A program made the position numbers and the translations under genes. Positions 44,459 to 52,098 of a DNA stretch of 64,000 nucleotides are shown here, one piece after another. The notes beneath the pieces were generated by a model. It was not told the origin of the DNA. It saw only the letters and a program-made list of their open reading frames with translations, and searched no databases. Source of the stretch: Polyangium sp. 15x6. GTDB lineage: Bacteria > Myxococcota_A > Polyangia > Polyangiales > Polyangiaceae. The DNA is taken from assembly GCF_029960785.1 (NCBI RefSeq), contig NZ_JASBQE010000046.1:1-64000 (forward strand), in the 5' to 3' direction. Position 1 is the first letter of the stretch; each line of letters starts with the position of its first letter.

Positions 44459-45163
44459 ATGGATTCGATCCGTAGGCGTGGTCCCGCGTCGTCTCCCTCG
44501 CTCTTCGTCGTCGCCGTCGCCGCGGCCTTCGGCAGCGTCAGCGCGTGCAGCTTCGATTGGGAGGGGTACGATCCGCGGCTTGCGTCGAACAGCGAGGCCG
44601 GGGCGACGGGGCCCGGATCCGGCGGAGGTGGCGGAGCGGGGGGCGCGGGCATTGGAGGAATGGGCACCGGCGGAATGGGCGGTGGTGGAGGGGGCGCAGG
44701 CGGCGCACCCCCGACCGGCCTCCGCTTGCAGTACAAGAACGCCAATCCGAAGGTCGATGACATACAAATCCAGCCGCATTTCAAGATCGTGAACGAGACC
44801 CAGGAGAACGTGCCGCTGAGCGACCTCGAGATCCGCTACTGGTTCACGGGCGACGGCGGGATGAACTTCGTCTACGATTGCGATTTCGCCCAGTTCAACT
44901 GTATTCATACGTCGGGCACGTTCGTCCCGGCGTCCGGCATGAAAGCCGACATGTATGCCGAGATATCGTTCGCCGTCGGCGCCGGCGTGCTCGTCGCCGG
45001 CGCCGACAGCGGGGAGATCCAGGCGCGCTTGCACACGCAGAACTTCACGACCGTGAACCAGGCGGGGGATTACTCGTTCGATCCGACGAAGGTCTCCTTC
45101 ACCGACTGGACGAACGTCACACTCTATTCCAAGGGCGTCCTTGTCTGGGGAAACGAGCCTTGA
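44459..45163 (+). CDS. CBM3 cellulose-binding lipoprotein
   Basis: 234 aa from ATG 44459, preceded by GAGGGGG. The signal peptide ends GSVSAC (Cys30). About 50 residues of Gly/Met-rich linker lead to a family 3 carbohydrate-binding module (LRLQYKNANP, IQPHFKIVNE, LEIRYWFTGDG, SGEIQARLH, YSFDPTKVSFTDW). No catalytic domain is present. The module is a clear paralogue of the one at 188-637. As a lipid-anchored CBM it could hold cellulose fibres near the cell or act as a cellulose receptor. It is sandwiched in an operon between a TPR/PEGA-like protein and a transmembrane Ser/Thr kinase. Confidence 0.88.
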   Translation: MDSIRRRGPASSPSLFVVAVAAAFGSVSACSFDWEGYDPRLASNSEAGATGPGSGGGGGAGGAGIGGMGTGGMGGGGGGAGGAPPTGLRLQYKNANPKVDDIQIQPHFKIVNETQENVPLSDLEIRYWFTGDGGMNFVYDCDFAQFNCIHTSGTFVPASGMKADMYAEISFAVGAGVLVAGADSGEIQARLHTQNFTTVNQAGDYSFDPTKVSFTDWTNVTLYSKGVLVWGNEP

Positions 45164-45173
45164 GGAGCAGGCA

Positions 45174-46625
45174 ATGGAGCTGCGGGGAGGGCGATACGAG
45201 ATCCTGCATTTGATCGCATCGGGCGGAATGGCGACCGTGCACCTCGGGCGCGCGCTCGGCATGGGCGGCTTCGAGCGGCTCGTGGCGATCAAGACGATGC
45301 ACGCGCACCTCGCCGACGAGCCCGAGTTCGTCGCGATGTTCCTCGACGAGGCGCGCCTCGCCGCGCAGATCCGCCACCCGAACGTGGTCGGCACGATCGA
45401 CGTCCAGCAGGACGAGCGGGGCGTCTTCATCGTGATGGAGTACATCGAGGGGGCTTCCCTGCAGCAGCTCTTGCGCGCCCTCCACAAGCAGGGGGCCACG
45501 CTGCCGCTCGACATCGCGCTCCGCGTGTTTCTGGACATGCTCGCCGGGCTGCACGCCGCGCACGAGCTCTCGGACGTGCAGGGCAAACCCCTCCACCTCG
45601 TGCACCGCGACGTCTCGCCGCAGAATGTCCTCATCGGCGTGGACGGCGTCGCGAGAATCACGGATTTCGGCGTGGCGCGGGCCGAGGCGCGGATGTCGAC
45701 GACACACGGCTCGCAGCTCAAGGGCAAGATCGCGTATATGTCGCCCGAGCAGGCGGGGCGATTGCCGGTCGATCGGCGGACGGACGTCTACGCAGCCGCC
45801 GTCTTGCTCTGGGAGCTCATGTCGCTGAGGCGGCTCATCCGCGGCGACAGCGAGGCCGAGATGCTCGCGAAGGTCGTGGCGAGCGAGACGCCGTCCCCGC
45901 GCTCCGTGAACCCCGACGTGCCGGAGGCGCTCGACGCCGTGTGCATGCGCGGGCTCGAGAAGAATCCGGACGCGCGTCATGCCACGGCGGCCGATTTCGC
46001 CGAAGCCCTGGACGACGCCGTCCGGAGCATGGGAATGAAAATCGCGACGCCGCGCGCTGTCGCGTCGTTTGTCCGGGCCCAGGGGATCCACACGCCGCTC
46101 GTGGAATTGCGCTCGAAGAGCAGCGAGGAGGGCCAGGCCGCGCTCGTTCCGACGCGAATCGACAATCCTGGCTCCGGGCGCGCTCGGGCCTCGAGCACCT
46201 CCGACGTGAAATCGACGGCGAGCGCGTCGGCCGTCATCGTGCCCCCGGAGGAGAGCCGAGGCAGGCGCGTGCGGCCGGCGCCGCTCGCAATGGCGGTCGT
46301 CGCGGCGCTCGCGCTCGCCGCCGGCGCATTCTGGGGGCTTCGTCCTCCGCGGACGAACGAGGCCGCGCCGGCGGTGTCGTCGACACCGGCGCCGTCCATC
46401 GATCCTCCGGCGGTCGTGCCTTCGCCGAGCGCGGCGGCCGCGTCGGCACACGCGACGAGCGCCCCCGAGGCGCCCGCTCCTCGGGCGACGGAGTCCGCGC
46501 GGGCGGCGCCCGTCTCGTCGAAGGCGGGGAAGAATGCGGCGACGACGAAGCGTGATCCGAGCACGCCCGCGACGGCGACCGCGCGGGCTTCGGGCGGCCC
46601 GATGTATCGACCGCCGGAGCTTTAG
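45174..46625 (+). CDS. Transmembrane Ser/Thr protein kinase
   Basis: 483 aa from ATG 45174, preceded by GAGGAGCAGG. The kinase domain (about 5-285) has ASGGMATVHLG, Lys40 in VAIKTM, HRDVSPQN with catalytic Asp146 (the Ser in place of Lys after the Val is typical of a myxobacterial kinase branch), TDFGVA and MSPEQ. A juxtamembrane region rich in Ser/Ala follows, then one membrane helix (about 372-390, APLAMAVVAALALAAGAF) and a 90-residue Ala/Pro/Ser-rich outer tail without a recognisable sensor domain. It is third in an operon with a CBM3 lipoprotein, so a sensory protein in the same operon could supply the signal. This link is inferred. Confidence 0.9.
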   Translation: MELRGGRYEILHLIASGGMATVHLGRALGMGGFERLVAIKTMHAHLADEPEFVAMFLDEARLAAQIRHPNVVGTIDVQQDERGVFIVMEYIEGASLQQLLRALHKQGATLPLDIALRVFLDMLAGLHAAHELSDVQGKPLHLVHRDVSPQNVLIGVDGVARITDFGVARAEARMSTTHGSQLKGKIAYMSPEQAGRLPVDRRTDVYAAAVLLWELMSLRRLIRGDSEAEMLAKVVASETPSPRSVNPDVPEALDAVCMRGLEKNPDARHATAADFAEALDDAVRSMGMKIATPRAVASFVRAQGIHTPLVELRSKSSEEGQAALVPTRIDNPGSGRARASSTSDVKSTASASAVIVPPEESRGRRVRPAPLAMAVVAALALAAGAFWGLRPPRTNEAAPAVSSTPAPSIDPPAVVPSPSAAAASAHATSAPEAPAPRATESARAAPVSSKAGKNAATTKRDPSTPATATARASGGPMYRPPEL

Positions 46626-46874
46626 GGTTTTACAATCCCGCTTGCGCGTGGCTCCTCGCGGAGCGACAGCCGGGGAATTCCTTCCGTCGGCGTGCGCGGG
46701 GCACCGACGCGAATCCCGAGTTCCGTCGTCCCGGATGGCAATGCAAGGCGGCGGTGCCTCGGGCGGAACCGATTCGTTCCGGGCGGGGTTTCACCACGTC
46801 GCGGGCGGTCCCATGAACACGCCCGGGGGCCGACGGTTCGTGGGAACCATGCCTCCATCACAAGGAGAGAGGTC

Positions 46875-47219
46875 ATGTCCATCCATTCCATGTCTCGAAT
46901 GCTGAAGACCGGTTTTGGGCTCGCTCTGGTTGCGTCGTTCGCGCTGATGAGCGGCAGCGCGCTTTCGCATCCCAGCCGTGATGGGGCAGCCGTGGAAGAA
47001 GGGACCATCGGGGAAGCTGCATCCGCCATCGATACCGGGATCTTCCGCTGCACCCTGGGGAGCGGAAGCGTGATGGGGTCGCTTTTGGTCAGGCCGGACG
47101 AGACGTGCAGGCGATTCACGACGACGCTGGCCGGTGCCTCCAATCGGTACTGTCCGCAGGGGGCCTGCGTATCGTGTTATAGCCTCGCTCGGGATATCGG
47201 CTGTATTCTGGAAAACTGA
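46875..47219 (+). CDS. Small secreted protein with one six-cysteine motif
   Basis: 114 aa from ATG 46875, with AAGGAGAGAGG upstream. A Sec signal peptide (about 30 residues, ending SALS-HP) leads to a short acidic propeptide-like part (EEGTIGEAASAID) and a 60-residue domain: C-x18-C-x14-C-x4-C-x2-C-x8-C. The same spacing recurs twice in the next gene. It has no lipobox. I do not recognise the family; the strict Cys spacing suggests three disulfides or a metal site. It may act outside the cell. The 249-bp gap before it shows no gene. Confidence 0.78.
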   Translation: MSIHSMSRMLKTGFGLALVASFALMSGSALSHPSRDGAAVEEGTIGEAASAIDTGIFRCTLGSGSVMGSLLVRPDETCRRFTTTLAGASNRYCPQGACVSCYSLARDIGCILEN

Positions 47220-47254
47220 GGCCAGGTCATACGAGTTCGCTGGCGGCGTCGAGG

Positions 47255-47281
47255 AGGGGGGGACGCGAGGCGTCCCCCCTT
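47255..47281 (+). terminator. Strong GC hairpin after the six-Cys gene
   Basis: AGGGGGGGACGC pairs with GCGTCCCCCCTT around a GAG loop (10-12 bp stem). It lies 35 bp after the stop at 47219 and 78 bp before the next start. No run of T follows, so it could be a factor-assisted terminator or an mRNA-protecting stem. Confidence 0.4.
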
Positions 47282-47358
47282 CGGGACGAAAAAGCTGGAA
47301 CGTATCGCGGTTGTCGAGTCGATCGACGTTCAGCGCACGATCGACGATGGAGGCGACG

Positions 47359-47913
47359 ATGAGAATCACGCATCGCGCGAGGCGCGCCGTCGGGGCCGGG
47401 CTCGCGCTCATGGGCATGTTCACACTCGTGGGCGGGTGTACTGCGATGGATCCTGCAGGCGGGGCAGGGGAGCCCGACGAGGGAGCGATTGTCGAGGCGG
47501 AAGAGAGGATTACAACCGGGGTCTATCAATGCAGCATGGCGGGGGCACGGAGATCGTCCTTGGTCGCGAATGAGGACGGGACGTGTACCCGGTACAGTAC
47601 GCACATCGTGGGGGCGTCGGAGTTGTACTGTATCGGAAACTCCTGCCAGCCGTGCTGGCACGTCGGGCGAAAGCTCGGCTGCCACTCGGTGCGTACGGCC
47701 CGACTGCGGAATTATGTGACGAGTACACCCCGTACCTATCGTTGCACGCTGGCAGGGGGGACCATCGTCGGGGCGCTCGTGGTTCGGCCTGACGCGACAT
47801 GCTCGCGAATCCCGTCGTGGGTAGAGGACGCCAAGATGGATTTCTGCCTCGATGGGGTCTGTCCCTCGTGCTTCAGCCTGGGTCGTGACATCGACTGTCT
47901 GATGAGCAATTGA
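47359..47913 (+). CDS. Lipoprotein with two six-cysteine motifs
   Basis: 184 aa from ATG 47359, with GGAGG 5 bases upstream; ATG 47347 would add four residues. The signal ends TLVGGC (Cys27), a lipobox. After an acidic linker (EPDEGAIVEAEERI) come two copies of the motif found in 46875-47219: C-x17-C-x14-C-x4-C-x2-C-x8-C and C-x18-C-x14-C-x4-C-x2-C-x8-C. The second copy is closer to the single-copy protein (LVVRPD, FSLGRDIDC versus YSLARDIGC). This points to a gene duplication followed by internal duplication. The family is not recognised; function unknown. Confidence 0.78.
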   Translation: MRITHRARRAVGAGLALMGMFTLVGGCTAMDPAGGAGEPDEGAIVEAEERITTGVYQCSMAGARRSSLVANEDGTCTRYSTHIVGASELYCIGNSCQPCWHVGRKLGCHSVRTARLRNYVTSTPRTYRCTLAGGTIVGALVVRPDATCSRIPSWVEDAKMDFCLDGVCPSCFSLGRDIDCLMSN

Positions 47914-47968
47914 CGGCGAGGGGGATGGGAAACACCCAGGCACCTCTCCCTGATCGCGCGCAAGGCCG

Positions 47969-48508
47969 TTACGACCAGAATCTCCACCAGGGACGCCGGG
48001 CCTTCGTGCTCGTCGGCTGAATGCAGACGAACTCGCAGCCGAACTCGCGCGCGTGGATGTCCATCTGGTTCGCGAGTTCGACCACGACTTCCAGGCCGCG
48101 CACGAGAGGGCGGGTGATGACCTTGATCTGGAGCTGCCCGGCGTTTTCCTCCGAGACCTTGGCCTCCCAGTCCTCGTCACCTCCAAGCTCGGCGGCGAGC
48201 GACGTGGCCGACGCTCGATCGCTCGAGACGAAGAAAGCTTCGAATCGCCCCCGCGAGCCTTCCTGCACCCCATCGGCTGCCATCTTCGACCAGAGCGCCT
48301 CGGCGGCGCGGAGATGCGCCGCCCGCTTTTCGTCGGCCTTCTCTTGGTCCTCGATCTCTTGGAGGAGCAACCTTTTGGCATCCTCGCCGGAGATCGGCTC
48401 GCCGAGCGTGATGCCATGTGGCAGATCGGCGCTGTCCCGCTTTCCAGCTACGACCTCGGCCGCGATCTTCAGTACTTCTTCCTTCTGCGCGGTCGACGGG
48501 TTCCCCAT
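47969..48508 (-). CDS. RraB-like (ribonuclease E inhibitor domain) protein
   Basis: 179 aa from ATG 48508. The C-terminal half (about 90-165) looks like the RraB/DUF695 ferredoxin-like fold: GRFEAFFVSSDRASATSLAAEL, an acidic loop, QLQIKVITRPLV, then LEVVVELANQMDIHAREFGCEF. The first 85 residues are helical and charged (QKEEVLKIAAEVVAGK, LLLQEIEDQEKADEKRAA) and are not part of the RraB domain. RraB binds RNase E in E. coli and alters which mRNAs it cuts. Whether this protein does so is unproven. The 47-bp gap to the P450 stop and shared orientation make co-transcription possible. Confidence 0.6.
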   Translation of the reverse strand: MGNPSTAQKEEVLKIAAEVVAGKRDSADLPHGITLGEPISGEDAKRLLLQEIEDQEKADEKRAAHLRAAEALWSKMAADGVQEGSRGRFEAFFVSSDRASATSLAAELGGDEDWEAKVSEENAGQLQIKVITRPLVRGLEVVVELANQMDIHAREFGCEFVCIQPTSTKARRPWWRFWS

Positions 48509-48555
48509 CCGGAGGTGCCTCCAGCGGCGGCCTCATAGCACGACATCCGCTCCCG

Positions 48556-49752
48556 TCACCAGGTGACCGGGAACTCGTACATGCCGTACACGGTGGCGTC
48601 GTCCTTGAAGCTCAGCTCCTCCTCGGGCACGGCGGGGCGCAGCTCCGGGATCCGCCGGAACAGCGTATCGAGGACGATTTGCAGCTCGAGCCGGGCCAGG
48701 TTTTGACCGAGGCACTGGTGCGGGCCAAAGCCGAAGGCGAGGTGATTGCGGGCGCCACGTGCGACCTCGAGCTCGTCTCCGTTCGTGAAGACCTCCGGAT
48801 CACGATTGCCCATGTTGGCCAGCACGACGACGCCTTCCCCGGCCCGGATGAGCACACCACCGAGCTCCACGTCCTCGGTGGCGACCCGACCGATGCCGGC
48901 TTCTGCAATGGTGAAGTAACGCAAGAGCTCCTCGACGGCTGGCAGGGTCTTTTCGGGGTCTTGCCGAAGGACCGCCAGCTTTTCGGGATGCTTCAGCAGC
49001 ATCAGTGTGCTCAGCGAAATCATGTTCGCGGTCGTCTCGTGACCCGCGATCAAGAGGATGAAGGCCAGGTTGAGCATGGCCTCGTGATCGTAAGCCCCTT
49101 CTTCGCGCAGCTTGACGATCTGGCGGCCGAGCAAATCGTCGGTCGGATTTTGCTCCTTGTCGATCACCAGCTTGTTCAGATAACCCACGAGCTCGAAGAA
49201 CGCGCCCGCCTTCTCTTCCATGGACACCGTACGTCCCACCAGTTTCGCGGAGCGCGTCTGGAAAAACTCGTGATCCGCGTAAGGCACGCCGAGCAGCTCG
49301 CAAATCACGAGCGATGGCACCGGCAGGGACAACGCCTGCACCAGGTCGACCGGGCGCGGTCCGGCCAGCATGGCGTCGATGGACTGGTCCACGATTTGCT
49401 GAATGCGCGGCGCGAGCGCGGCCATCCGCTTGACGGAGAACTCACCCACCACGGCCCTTCGTGCGGACGCGTGCTCTTGCCCGTCCATATCGATCAGGAA
49501 CGGCTTGGCGCTCAGGGGCGGCGGCGTTTTTTCGGTCAGGTGGGGGAAGCCGGGATTGCGCCGGCTGGCGCTGAACCGTGGATCGGACAGGATCGTCCGA
49601 ATGTCCTCATGCCTGGTGACAGCCCAAGCCGTCGCGCCCGAGGGCAGCTCGACCTTGGCGATGGGCGCCTCTTTTCGGAGCTGTCGATGCTGCGCAGGCG
49701 GCGCGAAAGGGCAGGTCCGGGTGATGGCGAGCGGAATGGCATCGGCGATCAT
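48556..49752 (-). CDS. Cytochrome P450
   Basis: 398 aa from ATG 49752, with GAGGAGG 6 bases upstream. Marks: the I-helix oxygen-activation motif AGHETTAN, the ExxR pair in VEELLRYF, and the haem-binding loop FGFGPHQCLG with axial Cys347. Length and sequence resemble soluble bacterial CYP105/CYP107-like enzymes that hydroxylate macrolides, terpenes or xenobiotics. It needs a ferredoxin and a reductase, neither of which is adjacent. It is divergent from a TetR gene, with three operator-like sites between them. Likely an inducible detoxification or tailoring enzyme; the substrate is unknown. Confidence 0.93.
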   Translation of the reverse strand: MIADAIPLAITRTCPFAPPAQHRQLRKEAPIAKVELPSGATAWAVTRHEDIRTILSDPRFSASRRNPGFPHLTEKTPPPLSAKPFLIDMDGQEHASARRAVVGEFSVKRMAALAPRIQQIVDQSIDAMLAGPRPVDLVQALSLPVPSLVICELLGVPYADHEFFQTRSAKLVGRTVSMEEKAGAFFELVGYLNKLVIDKEQNPTDDLLGRQIVKLREEGAYDHEAMLNLAFILLIAGHETTANMISLSTLMLLKHPEKLAVLRQDPEKTLPAVEELLRYFTIAEAGIGRVATEDVELGGVLIRAGEGVVVLANMGNRDPEVFTNGDELEVARGARNHLAFGFGPHQCLGQNLARLELQIVLDTLFRRIPELRPAVPEEELSFKDDATVYGMYEFPVTW

Positions 49753-49778
49753 GGTTCCTCCTCGGTTCGGGCTCAACA

Positions 49779-49840
49779 CTAACCGATCGGTAAGTATATG
49801 GCAAGCCGATCGGTCAGGATGTGGCTTACCAAACGGTAAG
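49779..49840. promoter_or_regulatory. Three operator-like palindromes spaced 23 bp apart
   Basis: Sites: CTAACCGATCGGTAAG (49779-49794), CAAGCCGATCGGTCAG (49802-49817) and CTTACCAAACGGTAAG (49825-49840). Outer sites fit CTTACC-N4-GGTAAG; the middle one fits mainly on its right half. Centres are exactly 23 bp apart, about two helical turns, so the sites face the same side of the DNA. They lie between the P450 and TetR starts. Confidence 0.65.
49793..49798 (-). promoter_or_regulatory. -10-like element of the P450 gene
   Basis: TATACT on the minus strand, about 40 bases upstream of the P450 ATG and touching the first palindrome, so a bound repressor would cover it. No good -35 match is visible at the right distance. 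Confidence 0.35.
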
Positions 49841-49911
49841 TTCGACTGGCTGATCGGAAAGCATGCCGAACGGCGAGGGGCGGGGTACTGTCTCGGGTCC
49901 CAAGGAGGGCC

Positions 49912-50517
49912 ATGACTGCCGGCACCGCTGTCAACGACACGAGATCACGACTGCTCGCCACCGCGCTGAAGCTGTTCGGCGAACACGGGATGGAGGGCAC
50001 GTCGATGCAGATGATCGCCGACGATCTCGGCGTCACGAAGGCCGCCCTCTACTACCACTTCAAGTCCAAGGACGAGATCGCCGAGGCCGTGGTCGCGCCC
50101 GCTTTGCAGGAGATGGATCAGATCCTCGATGAAGCGCGCACGAAACGGAGCCGGGGCGCGCAGATCGATCACGCGCTCGCAGGGTTCGTCGACCTCATCG
50201 TCCGTGAGCGCACGCTGGTCGGCCTGTTCAACAGCGACCCCGGGCTTCAGCGTCTCATCAACCGGACGTTGCAGGCGCGGGACGAGGACCTCAAGACCAA
50301 ATTGAGAACGGTCTTCGCTGGTGCCGATGCGAGCCTCGCCGACGCGATCACCGTGCACGTCATGTCCGCGGGGCTCGCGATGGCCGGCGGCGCTCGCGAG
50401 TTCGCAGCGGTCGACGACGACTCCTTGCGCCAGCACCTGCTCGACGCGGGCAGGCGCCTGCTCGGCCGTCCTCGCCCCAAGCACCCAGGCAAAAGCCGGC
50501 TGGGTCTCCGCATCTGA
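49912..50517 (+). CDS. TetR/AcrR family regulator divergent from the P450
   Basis: 201 aa from ATG 49912, with AAGGAGGG immediately upstream. The helix-turn-helix is clear (MEGTSMQMIADDLGVTKAALYYHFKSKDEIAEAVV in parts). The C-terminal ligand-binding domain is helical, ending in a basic tail (RPRPKHPGKSRLG). The layout (divergent P450, 159-bp intergenic region with phased palindromes) suggests it represses both itself and the P450 until a ligand, perhaps the P450 substrate, is bound. The basic tail is longer than usual and may add DNA contacts. The next gene downstream is unrelated and starts 66 bp later. Confidence 0.92.
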   Translation: MTAGTAVNDTRSRLLATALKLFGEHGMEGTSMQMIADDLGVTKAALYYHFKSKDEIAEAVVAPALQEMDQILDEARTKRSRGAQIDHALAGFVDLIVRERTLVGLFNSDPGLQRLINRTLQARDEDLKTKLRTVFAGADASLADAITVHVMSAGLAMAGGAREFAAVDDDSLRQHLLDAGRRLLGRPRPKHPGKSRLGLRI

Positions 50518-50583
50518 CCTCATTGCGGGCTGCGCCGCGGTTGCATGGGCGAGGCCCCCTCGGGTAGATTCCGGTCCTTCCTC

Positions 50584-52071
50584 ATGAGAATGCGATCGCT
50601 GCCCAGGGTGCTGGTCACGCTCCCACTCGTCATTTCGTGCGGAGCGACGTCGGAGCCCGCACCGAGACGCGTCGCGGTAGCGCGTCCGGCCGAGACCACA
50701 CCGCAGCCTCGAACGTCGCCTTCGGCCCCCGCAACGCCTGCGGTGCCGCCTTCGCCTCCGCCGGACGTACCGCCACCCTCGCCAAAGCTCGCTCCTCCGG
50801 GGCATGTGACGCGCGTCGTCGGCGGCGACGACAGTGATCGCGCCTGCGCCATCTTCGAGAACGGCATGCTCCAGTGCTGGGGCGGGTCCAACGCCTCTGG
50901 CGAGCTCGGCCGTGGCCATACCCGTCACGAAACGACGCCGGCCTGGGTCCAGGGCATTCGCGACGTGAAAAAGCTCGTGCTCGGCCGTTCCGCCACCTGC
51001 GCCATCGTCGGGTCGGGAGACCTTTCTTGCTGGGGCACCGACCGTCTCCAGCAGGACTGGCATGGATACGTGACGATGCCCGCCCGGGTCCCGGGGCTCT
51101 CGAACGTCGTCGATGTCGCGGTGAGCGTCTGGCACGTGTGCGCCGTGGACGCCGCGGGAAGCGTATTTTGCTGGGGCAATAACCAGAGCGGGCAGCTCGG
51201 CCTGGGCGCGAGCGCGATCGGCACCGAAACGAAGCGGCCCACGCAGGTCCCTGGGATTCAGGATGCCGTGGGGGTGGCCGTATCGGACGACACCACCCTG
51301 GTCTGGACCCGCGGCGGCGACGTCCTCCGGTGGGGAAACGCGCGAGACCTGACGAAGCCTTCGGCCGCGCCGGACCCGCGCAAGGTCGAAGGGCTCTCCG
51401 GCGTCAAGCGTGTCCGCATGTCGCACCATCAGGCCTGCGCGTTGCTCGCGACGAGCGAGGTGCGGTGCTTCGGCAGCGATACACTCGTGTCTCTCGCGGC
51501 AGGCAAGGAGCACGACTACGGCCCGGAGCTCGCTCGGCGCGCGGCCAAGCTGAAGCTACCGCCCCGCAATCTGAGCTTCCCCGATGGACGAGGGATCTCT
51601 GGGGTCGTCGACGTCGCGTCGTTCAACCATGACGCCACGGCCTGGACCGAAAAGGGGGAGGTTTTCTCCTGGGGGAATGCGGAGCGCGGCACCGTGGGCC
51701 GGCCCCTCGGGACGAGAGGGTATTTACCGCCGACCCGGATCCAGGGGCTCTCGGACATCGTCGAGGTGGCTGGCAGCTTCAAGCACCGCTGCGCTCTCGA
51801 GAAACAAGGCAACGTCTACTGTTTCGGTGACGGCAAATCGGGGGGATTCGGGAGCGACGTGCAAAGGAGCTCGCCCTCGGGCGTGCTCGTCCCCGGATTG
51901 CCGAAGATCGTCCACATCGCGTCCAGCAGCTATTGCACGTTCGCGCTCGGCGAAGATCACTCCCTGTGGGGCTGGGGGAGTCTCTGGGGCAACGCATGCG
52001 GCATCGACGGTGGCGGAGAGAGAGTGACGAAGGCCCCGATGCGGGTGCCGCTCGAGCCGCCGAGCCCATGA
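50584..52071 (+). CDS. RCC1-repeat lipoprotein
   Basis: 495 aa from ATG 50584 (ATG 50590 is equally possible). The signal ends LPLVISC (Cys19). A Pro/Ala/Ser-rich spacer of about 65 residues leads to some seven RCC1-type repeats, seen as recurring CWG/CFG/SWG cores with GxxVxCWGxNxxGQLG patterns, such as VFCWGNNQSGQLGLG and VYCFGDGKSGGFG. This gives a seven-bladed beta-propeller. Extracytoplasmic RCC1-like propellers are abundant in myxobacteria, but their partners are mostly unknown. It ends 27 bp from a convergent beta-helix gene. Confidence 0.86.
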   Translation: MRMRSLPRVLVTLPLVISCGATSEPAPRRVAVARPAETTPQPRTSPSAPATPAVPPSPPPDVPPPSPKLAPPGHVTRVVGGDDSDRACAIFENGMLQCWGGSNASGELGRGHTRHETTPAWVQGIRDVKKLVLGRSATCAIVGSGDLSCWGTDRLQQDWHGYVTMPARVPGLSNVVDVAVSVWHVCAVDAAGSVFCWGNNQSGQLGLGASAIGTETKRPTQVPGIQDAVGVAVSDDTTLVWTRGGDVLRWGNARDLTKPSAAPDPRKVEGLSGVKRVRMSHHQACALLATSEVRCFGSDTLVSLAAGKEHDYGPELARRAAKLKLPPRNLSFPDGRGISGVVDVASFNHDATAWTEKGEVFSWGNAERGTVGRPLGTRGYLPPTRIQGLSDIVEVAGSFKHRCALEKQGNVYCFGDGKSGGFGSDVQRSSPSGVLVPGLPKIVHIASSSYCTFALGEDHSLWGWGSLWGNACGIDGGGERVTKAPMRVPLEPPSP

Positions 52072-52098
52072 GCCCTGCGCGGGCGCGAGCCGGGCGCC

